Of a DNA stretch of 64,000 nt, positions 15,971 to 25,571 are shown piece after piece; position 1 is the first letter of the stretch, and the number at the start of each line of letters is the position of its first letter. The position numbers and the translations under genes are program-made. The notes under the pieces were generated by a model, which saw nothing but the letters and a program-made list of their open reading frames with translations, was not told the DNA's origin and made no database searches. Origin of the DNA: Paenibacillus piri (GTDB lineage: Bacteria > Bacillota > Bacilli > Paenibacillales > NBRC-103111); NCBI RefSeq assembly GCF_004354045.1, contig NZ_SMRT01000012.1:172442-236441 (forward strand). The letters run 5' to 3'.

Positions 15971-16828
15971 ATGAGTGAGGAACGTACACCCGAAGACGCG
16001 TGCCATACGCTGCGCTATGAAATTTTGAACATGCGGCCGGATGAGCCACCGAGAGAGGTCGAGGTTCACGCGTCGGCGGATGAAATCCGGCAGCTTGTCG
16101 ACCAGGGTTACCTTGTCCGGGAACGGGCGTTTGCCGGCGAACAGCTTGAAGCGCTGCGTGACGCGTTGGACCGGTTGGAGGCGAAGGAGAGGCATATCGT
16201 CGGGCATGGGGAAGGGTTGAATACGAAGAGCAACTTTGGCGGGCTGTTCCTCCGGTACTTGATGGATAAGGATGAAACCTTTTTGCAGCTGCTCAAATTC
16301 CATCCTTTTCTGTCGATCGCCCGGGCGGTCATGGGCCCGCAGTTGCAGATGGGCATGTCCGCTAGAATCAGCTACCCCGGTCCGGAAAACCAGGAGACGA
16401 TCTGGCATCAGCATCTGCGCTACATCCCCAAACCGAAGCCGCCCTGGCTGCTGCGGCCGCACTGCCTTGATGTACTCGTCTATCTGGACGACGTGACGGA
16501 CGCCAACGGCCCGCTTTGCGTCGTGCCCGGCTCGCATGAGCGCATCCAGGAGGAGCCGCCCGTCGAATATTACGGCGACCTTCCCGGTCAGCTCGTACTG
16601 CGACCATCGGCCGGGTCGGCCGTCATGCTGCATGCCAACCTGTGGCATCGGGCGAGACCGACTACCGAGGCCGGGACGAAGCGCAGGCTGCTGATCATCA
16701 GCTATTATCCGACCTGGCTGAAACGGGGATATTATGGCGTTCAGCCCGAGAACGGGCTGACGAAGCCGCTGGAGCAATCGGGCGACGAGGAGACGCTCGA
16801 GCTTCTCGGCAAGAGCGGGTACATGTAA
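15971..16828 (+). CDS. PhyH-like dioxygenase with altered metal motif
   Basis: 285 residues, ribosome site AAGGGGAG. The beta-helix core is clear: 'MGMSARISYPGPENQETIWH', 'DVLVYLDDVTDANGPLCVVP' and the distal His in 'MLHANLWHRARP' (H226), with an Arg near 238-239. The first metal triad position is unusual: the motif is H146-Q-H148 in 'WHQHLRY' where most PhyH enzymes have H-x-D. Loss of the carboxylate is seen in some halogenases, though with Ala or Gly, so a three-His centre or a shifted ligand is possible. It is the last gene of the plus-strand block and ends in a terminator. Substrate is unknown. Confidence 0.82.
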   Translation: MSEERTPEDACHTLRYEILNMRPDEPPREVEVHASADEIRQLVDQGYLVRERAFAGEQLEALRDALDRLEAKERHIVGHGEGLNTKSNFGGLFLRYLMDKDETFLQLLKFHPFLSIARAVMGPQLQMGMSARISYPGPENQETIWHQHLRYIPKPKPPWLLRPHCLDVLVYLDDVTDANGPLCVVPGSHERIQEEPPVEYYGDLPGQLVLRPSAGSAVMLHANLWHRARPTTEAGTKRRLLIISYYPTWLKRGYYGVQPENGLTKPLEQSGDEETLELLGKSGYM

Positions 16829-16847
16829 TCCGATAGAAGCTTGTGCA

Positions 16848-16890
16848 AGCCGATTCAGCGTCCCTCCGCGGGAGCTGTGTCGGCTTTTTA
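16848..16890 (+). terminator. Terminator of the sugar-acid gene block
   Basis: A stem with outer AGCCGA/TCGGCT and inner TCAGC/GCTG arms is followed by TTTTT. It lies 20 bases after the dioxygenase stop. Confidence 0.7.
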
Positions 16891-17022
16891 CATTTTAAAA
16901 AGAGTTACCCATTCCGAAAGGGTTTTGTTCAATGCTGTCGAAGTGGTACTTGTTTTACGCCAAATGGCTGTACAATGAAAGGGAACTCTGCAATATGGAA
17001 CATAATGGAGGTGCCGGAAACG

Positions 17023-18435
17023 ATGAGAATTTGCGTGGTGGAGGATGAAAGCGCGGTTAGAGCCGGTATCATACTCAAATTAAACGGACTGCAAAAAAAT
17101 ATCCGGGTGTTCGATGTACATTTCGGTTTGTCGGCATTGGAGAAAATAAGCCTGATCCGCCCGGATCTGGTCATTACCGATATTATGATGCCGGAGCTCG
17201 ACGGATTGGAGATGCTGCGGCGGATCAAACAGGAGCTGCCGCATACGAAAGTAGTGCTGTTAAGCGGTTATAACGAATTTGAATACGCCTGTAAAGGACT
17301 GCAGCTCGGAGCAACCGATTACTTGCTCAAGCCTCTCGATCCAGCCGAGCTTCGCCGCTTGATCGCCGAATTGGAAGAGGAGCTGGCCAATCGGCTGCGG
17401 ACAGAGGTTCATCCGCTGTTAAAGCAGCTATCCCGGCAGCACTCGATCGAATTGAATCATGTACATAGTCCGTCGTCCAGCCTGTGGTTCAATGAGACGG
17501 TTCCGAAACGTTTGCTGCTTGGCGAACACGAGGAAATAGCCGGAATCGTCGCAACGCAAGCCGAGAAAGTTGTTTTTTCTTTCTCCTGGAGCCAGCGTCC
17601 GGCAGGCGTGCTGCTGGAATGCGCTATAGGGGATGGAGGGCATTTTTTCACGGCGGAGCAATTTGCCAGCGCTGCGGCTGAGGCATTGGAGCAGTGGGAA
17701 ACTGAACAATTTATGGGGCATGCCGCAGGCAGCCCGCTGCGTTCGGAAGATCGCGAAGCTCGTCTGCGTCATGCATCCGGCACCCGCAAGACGATGCTCA
17801 AATCAATCCGGGAAATGAACGCGGAAGCTTTGAAGCAGCAGCTGCCGCTCTTTTTTAAGCTGATCGAGCCATTGCCGTTAACCGAGCTGCGCAAGCAATG
17901 TGCGGCTTTGATGGCTTCGCTGGACGAAGGCTTGACGACGAAGGACGACATTGCCATCCTGGAGGACGATAAGCTGATGTATTGGGGCTCTTGGGTAACT
18001 CAGCATGAAAGCTGGGCGCTGCTTCAAAACGAAATGGAGCGGTTTGCGGTCGGCGGTATGAAAGCATTGATCGTGTTGGAGCAGGACGGGCAGAACCATT
18101 CTTACGGGATCGCAGAGAGAGCCGTTCAGCTCGTCGCGCACTACACGGACCGCGATATCAGCCTTGAATCGGTTGCTGCCCAACTGGATATTCATCCGGT
18201 AACGCTATCGCGAATGTTCAAGCAGCATACGGGTGAAAATTTCATCCATTACGTGACACGGGAAAGGATGAAGCTGGCAGAACGGCTGCTGGTCGATTCG
18301 GATAAAAAAGTGAGCGATATTTCCGAACAAGTCGGTTATGGCGATCACCGTTATTTCAGTTTTTTGTTTAAAAAAACTTACGGAATGACCCCGTCCGATT
18401 ACCGTAAAACTTATGGCGTCTCCGCATCCCATTAA
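17023..18435 (+). CDS. Response regulator with AraC output domain (YesN type)
   Basis: 470 residues. ATG at 17023 is chosen from GGAGGTG about 10 nt upstream and because the protein then opens with the canonical receiver strand 'MRICVVEDES'. Receiver domain 1-120 has acidic E7-D8, phospho-acceptor D53 in 'VITDIMMPELDG' and K103 in 'LLKPLD'. A long middle region (about 125-365) of no clear family follows. The AraC double helix-turn-helix (about 370-470) reads 'ISLESVAAQLDIHPVTLSRM' and 'VSDISEQVGYGDHRYFSFLF'. It sits upstream of the importer/sulfatase operon, its likely target. No kinase is adjacent; the nearest is convergent at 23605-25419. Confidence 0.92.
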   Translation: MRICVVEDESAVRAGIILKLNGLQKNIRVFDVHFGLSALEKISLIRPDLVITDIMMPELDGLEMLRRIKQELPHTKVVLLSGYNEFEYACKGLQLGATDYLLKPLDPAELRRLIAELEEELANRLRTEVHPLLKQLSRQHSIELNHVHSPSSSLWFNETVPKRLLLGEHEEIAGIVATQAEKVVFSFSWSQRPAGVLLECAIGDGGHFFTAEQFASAAAEALEQWETEQFMGHAAGSPLRSEDREARLRHASGTRKTMLKSIREMNAEALKQQLPLFFKLIEPLPLTELRKQCAALMASLDEGLTTKDDIAILEDDKLMYWGSWVTQHESWALLQNEMERFAVGGMKALIVLEQDGQNHSYGIAERAVQLVAHYTDRDISLESVAAQLDIHPVTLSRMFKQHTGENFIHYVTRERMKLAERLLVDSDKKVSDISEQVGYGDHRYFSFLFKKTYGMTPSDYRKTYGVSASH

Positions 18436-18528
18436 AATTTTCTTACATACGGCTAATTTATTCCCCTTTTTTACGAGTTACCCCATCAGTAAACTAATCT
18501 TATGATGCATAAACAAGGGGGAATGAAT

Positions 18529-20013
18529 GTGAATAAAACTTTTTTCACCGTTATATTATCAGCGGTTACCGTCGGAACCATTTTATCCGGCTGCTCCAAT
18601 GAACCCGGTACCGGAAGCGGCAGCAATAAAAATATGGACGCCCGGCAGCCCGTTACTATTAAGTTTTGGCACCGCTGGCCCGAATCCCAGAAAGCGCTGG
18701 AGGAAGTGGCCAAGGGCTTCATGGACAAGTACCCGCACATCAAAGTGGAGATGCCGACCATTGCCTCGGCCCAGTATACGGCACAGCTGCAGGCGGCCAT
18801 TTCGAGCAGCGACTTGCCCGACATTTTCTCCAACCAGGCGGCCGTGCCGGTCGATCAGTTGAACCAGCTTGGGCTCATTCATGAGCTCGACGACTTGTTC
18901 CCGGCCAAAAAGAAGGAACAGTTTTACGAAGGAACATGGACGGAGGGCTTTACCACGATGGGCGGCAAAATTTATGCGGTTCCCCATTTTACGCCGAGAA
19001 GATATGCCCACGTAATGTACTACAACAAAAATGTGCTTAAAAACGCCGGCTTGTCGGACAAGGACGTTCCCAAAACATGGGATGAATTGGTGGCGGTCGG
19101 ACAAAAAATAAGACAAAGCGGCGGCGACGTCTATCCGTTGATTTTGGGCGTGAAGACCGATTGGCTCATGACGGGCTTCATCGGTCAGATGGCTACGGCG
19201 ATTAAACCGGAGGTCGTGCCTAACGACGGTTTTAACCTGAAAAAAGGGGAGTATGAATTCAATTCCCCCGGCTACTCGGAAACGATCCAATTTTTGAAAA
19301 AGCTTCAGGATGACAAGCTCCTGCATCCGAACAGTCTGGTCATCAACTACCGTGAAGCGTCCAGTCTGTTTGCCGGAGGCAAAGCTGCATTTATTATCGA
19401 CGGAACCTTCCTGTCGTCCGAGCTGCAGCAAAACAATAAATTTAACGATTTCGGGGTTGCTCCGCTGCCGACGAAAGACGGAAAGCAGCAATACTATGCA
19501 TTCCAGGGTGAAACCAAAGCATCGATCCACGTCAAAAAGGACACGAAGCATTATGAGGAAGTAAAGCTGTTCCTCAATTATTATATGGAAAATTATTACG
19601 TCAAGCAGTTGGAGATGGGGATCGAGGGCTCGCCGATCATCGACCAGAATAAAAATACGAAGGTGGACAATCCGCAGTTCGTAACCGGCCAAAAAATTCA
19701 GGATGAAACGTTTGTTTTGTCGCCTCATCCGTTCACGCGCAATACGGCGGCGATCCAGGTCAATACCGAAATGAACGGGAAAAAGCCGAAAGAGAATATC
19801 GGCAAAATTCTCGAAGGCTATTTGGCGGGACAAGTGAAGGATCTGAACGGGCAGTTGAACCAGCTGACGGCCGATTATAACAAGGCGTTCAAAGATGCGA
19901 TGAATAAAGTAACGGCCTCCGGCGGCAAGATTACCCCTGCCGATTATCAATTCCCTAACTGGGTACCGCTTCAGCCTTATACGAAGGATAAGTACAACGA
20001 ATTGAAAAAATGA
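18529..20013 (+). CDS. Sugar-binding lipoprotein, importer 2
   Basis: 494 residues with a GTG start at 18529, favoured because AAGGGGG lies 7 nt upstream; the ATG at 18523 would be too close. A short signal peptide ends in the lipobox 'TILSGC'. The mature body is a family-1 solute-binding protein: 'IKFWHRWPESQKALEEVAKG', 'SSDLPDIFSNQAAVPVDQL' and 'GKIYAVPHFTPRRYAHVMYY'. Transport genes and a sulfatase follow, so the ligand is probably a sulfated or otherwise decorated oligosaccharide, which is inference from context. It is well separated from the regulator gene and likely begins the operon. Confidence 0.92.
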   Translation: MNKTFFTVILSAVTVGTILSGCSNEPGTGSGSNKNMDARQPVTIKFWHRWPESQKALEEVAKGFMDKYPHIKVEMPTIASAQYTAQLQAAISSSDLPDIFSNQAAVPVDQLNQLGLIHELDDLFPAKKKEQFYEGTWTEGFTTMGGKIYAVPHFTPRRYAHVMYYNKNVLKNAGLSDKDVPKTWDELVAVGQKIRQSGGDVYPLILGVKTDWLMTGFIGQMATAIKPEVVPNDGFNLKKGEYEFNSPGYSETIQFLKKLQDDKLLHPNSLVINYREASSLFAGGKAAFIIDGTFLSSELQQNNKFNDFGVAPLPTKDGKQQYYAFQGETKASIHVKKDTKHYEEVKLFLNYYMENYYVKQLEMGIEGSPIIDQNKNTKVDNPQFVTGQKIQDETFVLSPHPFTRNTAAIQVNTEMNGKKPKENIGKILEGYLAGQVKDLNGQLNQLTADYNKAFKDAMNKVTASGGKITPADYQFPNWVPLQPYTKDKYNELKK

Positions 20014-20059
20014 TCCTTCGACCGTTGCAAGCCAAACCTTTCAACAAGGAGTTGATCCG

Positions 20060-21040
20060 ATGCAATCGCAAGCTTCCGCCGCAGCGGAGCCGGTCCTCGC
20101 GGCCGGCACAGCGAAGCGCAGGCGAGTCCGGTATTTATGGGCCTACTTGTTTATTTTGCCGCAGCTGCTGTTTTTTATCGTCTTTACGATTTACCCGATC
20201 ATCATGAGCTATATATACGCTTTCTACGAATGGAGCGGGATCGGTCCGCTAAATAATTTCGTCCGCTTTGAAAATTTCGCCCGCCTTGTTCAGGACGGGA
20301 AGTTCTGGAACGCGTTTCAAAACAGCCTTTTGTATATGGCGGCCAAAACGATTCTGCTCATGCCATTAACGCTTCTGATGGCACTGGTTTTGAACCAGGC
20401 TTTGTTTAAAGGGAAGGTGCTGTACCGGACCGTCTACTTTTTGCCGGTGGTCACGACAACATCGATCGTCGGGATCATGATGAAATTTATTTTCGGTAAC
20501 GAGAACGCCCTGGTCAATGAGCTGCTGATCAAGCTTGGCATACTGGCAGAGCCGGTTCCATGGCTGGGGCAGCCGGGCACGGCGATGACCATCCTGATTG
20601 TGATCGGCTCGTGGAAATTTTTCGGCATGATGATGGTGTATTGGCTGGCGGGGCTGCAGTCGCTTCCGGGCGATGTTTACGAAGCGGCCAAAGTGGACGG
20701 CGCCGGCTATTGGCAGACGCTGAGAACCATCACGCTGCCGCTTTTAACGCCGGTTGCCGCCGTCATTTTGCTGCTCACGGTCGTCAACAGCATGCATGTA
20801 TTCGACCTCGTCAAAACGTTAACGGACGGTGGGCCGTTCTTTTCCACCGAAACGGTCGATCTCTATATTTATAATTATGCATTCAGCACAAGCGGCTTTC
20901 CGCAGATCGGCTATGCCTCGGCGGCCGGTATCGTGTTCGGTCTGACGATCTTCGCACTGACGCTTGTTCTTGGTTGGCTTGTCAAAAAAAGCAAAGACGG
21001 ACTTGATGCCAGGAGCGGCACGGTTGCCAAAGGAGGATAA
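20060..21040 (+). CDS. CUT1 permease (MalF type), importer 2
   Basis: 326 residues, ribosome site AAGGAG. An Ala-rich polar N-terminus of about 27 residues precedes 'YLFILPQLLFFIVFTIYPII' and five more membrane segments. The EAA loop is 'EAAKVDGAGYWQTL'. It is followed after five bases by the partner permease and belongs to the binding-protein/permease/permease/sulfatase operon. Confidence 0.93.
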   Translation: MQSQASAAAEPVLAAGTAKRRRVRYLWAYLFILPQLLFFIVFTIYPIIMSYIYAFYEWSGIGPLNNFVRFENFARLVQDGKFWNAFQNSLLYMAAKTILLMPLTLLMALVLNQALFKGKVLYRTVYFLPVVTTTSIVGIMMKFIFGNENALVNELLIKLGILAEPVPWLGQPGTAMTILIVIGSWKFFGMMMVYWLAGLQSLPGDVYEAAKVDGAGYWQTLRTITLPLLTPVAAVILLLTVVNSMHVFDLVKTLTDGGPFFSTETVDLYIYNYAFSTSGFPQIGYASAAGIVFGLTIFALTLVLGWLVKKSKDGLDARSGTVAKGG

Positions 21041-21045
21041 CGCGA

Positions 21046-21876
21046 ATGAAACAACGGCAGGCTCTTCACGGACTGCTTCACGCCGTTCTTATCGTCGTAG
21101 GGGCGGTCTGGATTTACCCGTTCGTTTGGATGGTGGGCTCCTCCTTAAAGACGAATCTGGAATATATCAATTCCGGGATTTCGCTGCTTCCGGAAGCGGC
21201 GCAGTGGGAAAATTACGCGCGCGCATGGCAGGTCGGACATTTCTCCACGTATTTTATGAACTCGGTGATCATAACCTGTACAACCGTAGTTATTGTTATC
21301 GTGCTGTGCGCTTTAACCGGGTACGCGCTCGGCAGAGTCGCTTTTCCCGGGAGAAAATGGTTTGTCGCCGCAATAACAGCGACAATGTTTATTCCGAAAG
21401 GGTATACGATCATTCCGATTTATCAGATAATTAAAAGTCTCGGACTGCTGAATACGATGCCCGGCGTCATTTTGGCCGAGTCCTCGGGCGCGCATGTGCT
21501 GTTTATTTTGCTGTACATGTCTTATTTCTACAATTTGCCGAAGGAGCTTGAGGAGGCTGCGGAGATGGACGGCTGCGGATTTTTCCGCACATTCGTTCAG
21601 GTAATGCTGCCTTTGTCGAAGCCGATCATTGCGACAACCGCGATCATGCAGTTTATATGGACCTGGAACTCGTTTTTCGTGCCGCTTATATTCACGCTTA
21701 ACAAGCCTGAGCTTCGAACATTGGCGGTCGGCATGTATTCGTTCGTTGGCGAGCATACGATCGACTGGTCGGGTATGGCGGCCGGCGCGTCAATCTCGCT
21801 CGTTCCGGTTATCATCGTATTTATTATATTTCAGCGTTATTTTATCGAAGGGATTTCAGGCTCCGTGAAAGGGTAA
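21046..21876 (+). CDS. CUT1 permease (MalG type), importer 2
   Basis: 276 residues with AAAGGAGG upstream. Six membrane segments; the EAA loop reads 'EAAEMDGCGFFRTF'. It begins 'IYPFVWMVGSSLKTNLEYI', typical of MalG subunits, and ends with 'FIEGISGSVKG'. It forms the inner-membrane channel with the preceding permease. There is no ATPase gene in the operon. Confidence 0.93.
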   Translation: MKQRQALHGLLHAVLIVVGAVWIYPFVWMVGSSLKTNLEYINSGISLLPEAAQWENYARAWQVGHFSTYFMNSVIITCTTVVIVIVLCALTGYALGRVAFPGRKWFVAAITATMFIPKGYTIIPIYQIIKSLGLLNTMPGVILAESSGAHVLFILLYMSYFYNLPKELEEAAEMDGCGFFRTFVQVMLPLSKPIIATTAIMQFIWTWNSFFVPLIFTLNKPELRTLAVGMYSFVGEHTIDWSGMAAGASISLVPVIIVFIIFQRYFIEGISGSVKG

Positions 21877-21900
21877 CAAATATAAGGAGGAGATATAACG

Positions 21901-23394
21901 ATGGCGATGTCGAAAAACAATCGGCCCCATATTATCATTTTCAACCCTGACCAATGGCGCAGCGATGTCATGGGGCATATGGGCAATGCGGCGGCGGTTA
22001 CGCCGAATCTGGACCGAATGACGGCGACGGACGGCGTTTCGTTCCGCAGCGCCTTTTGTCAGAACCCGGTATGCACGCCGAGCCGCTGCTCTTTTATGAG
22101 CGGATGGTACCCGCATGTCCGCGGACACCGCACGATGTTCCATATGATGAACAAGGACGAGCCCGTGCTGCTGAAGACGTTGAAGGAAGCGGGCTACTTC
22201 GTATGGTGGGGCGGCAAAAACGATCTTGTGCCGGCCGAGAACGGCTATAACGATTATTGCGATGTAAAATATAAGCCGTCGCGAATGCCCCGTCGCGAAT
22301 CGAATTTACATGCGCATGACGTGTGGCGGGGGGAGCCGGAAGGCGATAATTACTATTCGTTTTTTGCCGGCAGGCTGGAGAAGGGGGAGGACGAACCGGA
22401 TTATTATGACGGCGATTGGGCCCATGTACAGGGCGCGATCGACCTGATCCGCAATGCGCCCGCAGACCGTCCGCTGTGCATTTATTTACCCTTGCTGTAC
22501 CCGCATCCTCCGTATGGCGTCGAGGAGCCTTGGTTCAGCATGATCGACCGGACCCGACTGCCAGCGCGCATTCCCGCCCCCGCCCAATGGGACGGCAAGC
22601 CGAGCCTGCTGAAGGGCATCCATGAGCGTCAGCGGCTGCAAGGCTGGACGGAGCAGCGATGGAATGAGCTGCGGGCTACTTATTACGGCATGTGCGCAAG
22701 AGTCGATCACCAGTTCGGCCTGGTGATGGACGCTTTACGCGAAGCCGACATGTATGACGATACCGCGGTATTCTTCTTCTCGGACCACGGGGATTTTACC
22801 GGCGATTACGGCTTGGTCGAGAAGACGCAAAACACGTTCGAGGATTGCCTGACGAATGTGCCGTTCGTGATTAAGCCGCCGAAAGGCACGCCCGTACAGC
22901 CCGGAGTCCGCGACGCCTTAGTCGAACTCGTCGATTTTCCGGCGACCGTAGAGGCGCTGCTCGGCATCACGCCGAACTTCACCCATTTCGGCCGTTCGCT
23001 GCTGCCGGTCATTTCGGGCGAGCAGGATGAGCATCGCGACGCCGTATTTTGCGAGGGAGGCCGGCTGTACGGCGAAGAGCATTGCATGGAGAAAGGAAGC
23101 ACTTCTTCGACGAACTCCGCCGGGCTGTATTGGCCGCGGGTCGGGCTGCAGATTGAGGAAGGGCCCGAGCATACGAAAGCTGTGATGTGCCGGACCAAGG
23201 AGTATAAATATGTGCGCAGGTTTTATGAAACGGATGAGCTGTACGATCTGCGCGCGGACCCGGGGGAGACGGTGAACCGGATCGACGACCCCGCTTTGGC
23301 CGGAGTGTTGGCCGAGTTGAAGGACCGTCTGCTGACCTTTTACCAGGAAACATGCGACGTTGTGCCGCATGAACCGAATATGCGCGGAATTTAG
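21901..23394 (+). CDS. Cys-type sulfatase (arylsulfatase family), copy 1
   Basis: 497 residues, ribosome site AAGGAGGAG. The formylglycine motif is C58-T-P-S-R followed by 'CSFMSGWYP'. Metal ligands include the Asp of 'FNPDQWRSD' near residue 17 and the later 'FFFSDHGDFTGDYG'. No signal peptide or lipobox is present, so the enzyme is probably cytoplasmic and acts on imported oligosaccharides. Cys58 must be oxidised to formylglycine by a maturase, which is not in this window. The gene lies 25 bases behind the permease gene, in the same operon, suggesting that the imported substrate is sulfated. Confidence 0.92.
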   Translation: MAMSKNNRPHIIIFNPDQWRSDVMGHMGNAAAVTPNLDRMTATDGVSFRSAFCQNPVCTPSRCSFMSGWYPHVRGHRTMFHMMNKDEPVLLKTLKEAGYFVWWGGKNDLVPAENGYNDYCDVKYKPSRMPRRESNLHAHDVWRGEPEGDNYYSFFAGRLEKGEDEPDYYDGDWAHVQGAIDLIRNAPADRPLCIYLPLLYPHPPYGVEEPWFSMIDRTRLPARIPAPAQWDGKPSLLKGIHERQRLQGWTEQRWNELRATYYGMCARVDHQFGLVMDALREADMYDDTAVFFFSDHGDFTGDYGLVEKTQNTFEDCLTNVPFVIKPPKGTPVQPGVRDALVELVDFPATVEALLGITPNFTHFGRSLLPVISGEQDEHRDAVFCEGGRLYGEEHCMEKGSTSSTNSAGLYWPRVGLQIEEGPEHTKAVMCRTKEYKYVRRFYETDELYDLRADPGETVNRIDDPALAGVLAELKDRLLTFYQETCDVVPHEPNMRGI

Positions 23395-23421
23395 TGGAGC
23401 CTGGTCCGGTTGACCGCAGTA

Positions 23422-23554
23422 GAAGCAAGCTTGCTTCTGCAAGGAAGACCGGAATAACTGCCAGTTCGATCCGAATTGTTTCGCGCATCACGGCACTGCA
23501 CGGCGGGTGATCTGTAAACGCAATCATAGTGCCGTTCGGTCGATCGAACGGCAC
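23422..23554. repeat. Two palindromes between convergent sulfatase and kinase genes
   Basis: GAAGCAAGCTTGCTTC (23422-23437) is a perfect 16-bp palindrome. GTGCCGTTCG/CGAACGGCAC (23529-23554) is a 10-bp perfect stem with a 6-nt loop. Neither has a T-run. They fit transcript ends of the two convergent genes. The rest of this 210-bp gap shows no gene. Confidence 0.55.
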
Positions 23555-23604
23555 GTTGCCATATTGGGGGCCGTATATGTGTCAATACGATTTCACCGGG
23601 CCTG

Positions 23605-25419
23605 TCAGCTCTGCCAACCAGTCGTTCCCGGAATGACAATGGTGACGATAGCCCCGCTGCCAGCCTCCTCATTGCGGCCGATTTGCATGCTGAAGCCGTC
23701 CCCGTAAGCCAGCGCATAACGCCGGTATACATTGAAAATGCCGGTATGCTGCTTGAAATAGGGCTCGGTCGATTTTTCCGCGCTTAACGTCAAAGCCTGC
23801 AGCAGCCCGATTACCTCATCGGGAATTCCCGCGCCGTTATCCTGAATCTTAATTTGTAATTGGGCTCCGGACTGCCATACGATGACCTTCAGCTGAAAAT
23901 CGTTCTGCTTGAGCAGCGGATTCCAGCCGTACTTCAAGCTGTTCTCGACAAACGGCTGTATGCTCAGCTTCATTACCGGCATGTCCAGAAGCTCCTCCGC
24001 AATATCAAATACCGTATTCACCCTTCGCTCGTTCCGGTATTTGTGAATGCTGAGAAAATCGTGAATATAGTCGATTTCCTCGCGAAGCGGAGCCCATCCT
24101 CCGTCGTTGCGCACATTATAGCGCAGCATCCGGGAGACGCATTGCAGCATATCGCTCACGGCGGCTCCGTTGTTAATCAATGAATACGATTCGACGGTCT
24201 CCAACGTATTGAACAAAAAATGCGGGTTTATTTGCGCCTGCAGCTGCAGCAGTTCTTTCTCCTTTTCCCTTAGCTTGGTATCGATGACCTCCTTGCGCAT
24301 CGTCTCCAGATCACCCAGCATTTGATTGTACGTTTTGATGAGAAAGCCGATTTCGTCCGGTATGGAATGCTCGATAGGAACGGAACTGCCCCGTCCGAGC
24401 ATTTGCATGCCGCGTTTCAACCGGTACAGCGGCTTGAGTACGATTCCCATCGAAGGGAAGGCTATGACGAGGGCCAGGACGAGGCTGGCAGCGGCAACCG
24501 CCAACGTAATGAGCCGGGATTGCCGCACCCCCTTGGCCATTTCCTCAAGCGGAGTGATGCCGACGAATCTCCAATTTGCGATATGGATTGTATCGTAGGT
24601 GACCAGATAGGAGGTACCATCGTAAACGAAATTAAATTCGCCTGAAGGTTCCGTAAATGCATGCATTTTTTTTCTCAACTCAACATGCATGGCGGTTTGC
24701 TCCGCATTCAGAATCAGCTCGTCGTTCGACGGACTGTACAGCAGCACCTGGCCTTTATCGCCGAACGTCGATTTATTCATAATATCCCAAATCCAATTGG
24801 CGTCGATTTCGACCAAAATCCAGGCGGACAGCGTATTGTTTTGAATCCGGTTTACCGGTTTTACGAACGTAATCACCTCATTCTTGCCGTTAATCGCATA
24901 ATTTTGCGGGTGGGGGGCGGTCAAGCCTTCGCTTGTCATTCGGGCAATCTGGTTGTACGCGGGATCGGCAAAGATCGGGTAATGAATATCGAGGTTCACC
25001 TTTTGCGATTCGGAATAAACTTTACCCTGCTTGTCCATATACAGAACGCCGCGTATTTCCTTTTTCGACTGGGCGAGCAGCTGCAGCAGCGGCCGAAAGC
25101 TGATGGCGTATGCGGCCTGGGCTTGGATATCGTTTTTGGGGACGGTCAAAAATTTCTGAAAGTCCGAATTAATGACGAACGTATTCAGCGATTCGTTCAT
25201 ATTCAGCAAGTACGCGTTAATATCGCTTGCGATATATTTAACGATTTGCGTGGACAAAGCGGCGGTGCCGTTCGTACTGGAACGGATGATCAAATATTGG
25301 GAAGCGAAGCTGACAAAAAAAACGGGGATTAACGAAATCAGAATGAGCGTAATAAACAGCTTGCTTTTCAACGATAAGGAGCGAGCTCGCTTGTATATCG
25401 CGGTTATGCTGCCAGCCAT
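23605..25419 (-). CDS. YesM-type sensor histidine kinase
   Basis: 604 residues. ATG at 25419 follows AAAGGAG at 9 nt. Membrane segments at about 20-42 and 303-325 flank an extracellular Cache-like sensor domain of about 260 residues. A HAMP linker (325-385) leads to the His_kinase domain with H400 in 'QAQINPHFLFNTLETVE'. The ATPase domain shows 'LSIQPFVENSLKYG' and 'DNGAGIP'. YesM kinases pair with AraC-output regulators and sense extracellular sugars, often with a binding protein. The only unpaired partner nearby is the regulator at 17023-18435, at the other side of the importer operon. Confidence 0.93.
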   Translation of the reverse strand: MAGSITAIYKRARSLSLKSKLFITLILISLIPVFFVSFASQYLIIRSSTNGTAALSTQIVKYIASDINAYLLNMNESLNTFVINSDFQKFLTVPKNDIQAQAAYAISFRPLLQLLAQSKKEIRGVLYMDKQGKVYSESQKVNLDIHYPIFADPAYNQIARMTSEGLTAPHPQNYAINGKNEVITFVKPVNRIQNNTLSAWILVEIDANWIWDIMNKSTFGDKGQVLLYSPSNDELILNAEQTAMHVELRKKMHAFTEPSGEFNFVYDGTSYLVTYDTIHIANWRFVGITPLEEMAKGVRQSRLITLAVAAASLVLALVIAFPSMGIVLKPLYRLKRGMQMLGRGSSVPIEHSIPDEIGFLIKTYNQMLGDLETMRKEVIDTKLREKEKELLQLQAQINPHFLFNTLETVESYSLINNGAAVSDMLQCVSRMLRYNVRNDGGWAPLREEIDYIHDFLSIHKYRNERRVNTVFDIAEELLDMPVMKLSIQPFVENSLKYGWNPLLKQNDFQLKVIVWQSGAQLQIKIQDNGAGIPDEVIGLLQALTLSAEKSTEPYFKQHTGIFNVYRRYALAYGDGFSMQIGRNEEAGSGAIVTIVIPGTTGWQS

Positions 25420-25538
25420 GAATGTCAACTCCTTTCATTCCATTACAGGGGAGAGCCTGTCTTGCGGTTTGTCTATCTTCATGATAGCTCAATCGCACAA
25501 GAAGTTGAATATGAGGTGGCGCTAATAACCAAAATAAA

Positions 25539-25560
25539 CCCGGGAGGCCCCGGGCGAATG
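25539..25560 (-). terminator. Terminator of the importer 3 operon
   Basis: On the minus strand CCCGGG pairs with CCCGGG around a 4-nt loop (25539-25554) and is followed by TTTATTTT. It lies just after the stop of the last permease gene at 25572. Confidence 0.65.
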
Positions 25561-25571
25561 TCGAGCTTATG

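Noticed and set aside
18583..19950. A 455-codon open frame on the minus strand
   Set aside because: It lies entirely antisense to the binding-protein gene of importer 2.
23515..23528. cre-like TGTAAACGCAATCA
   Set aside because: It differs from the cre consensus at a fixed T and lies between convergent gene ends, where no promoter is expected.
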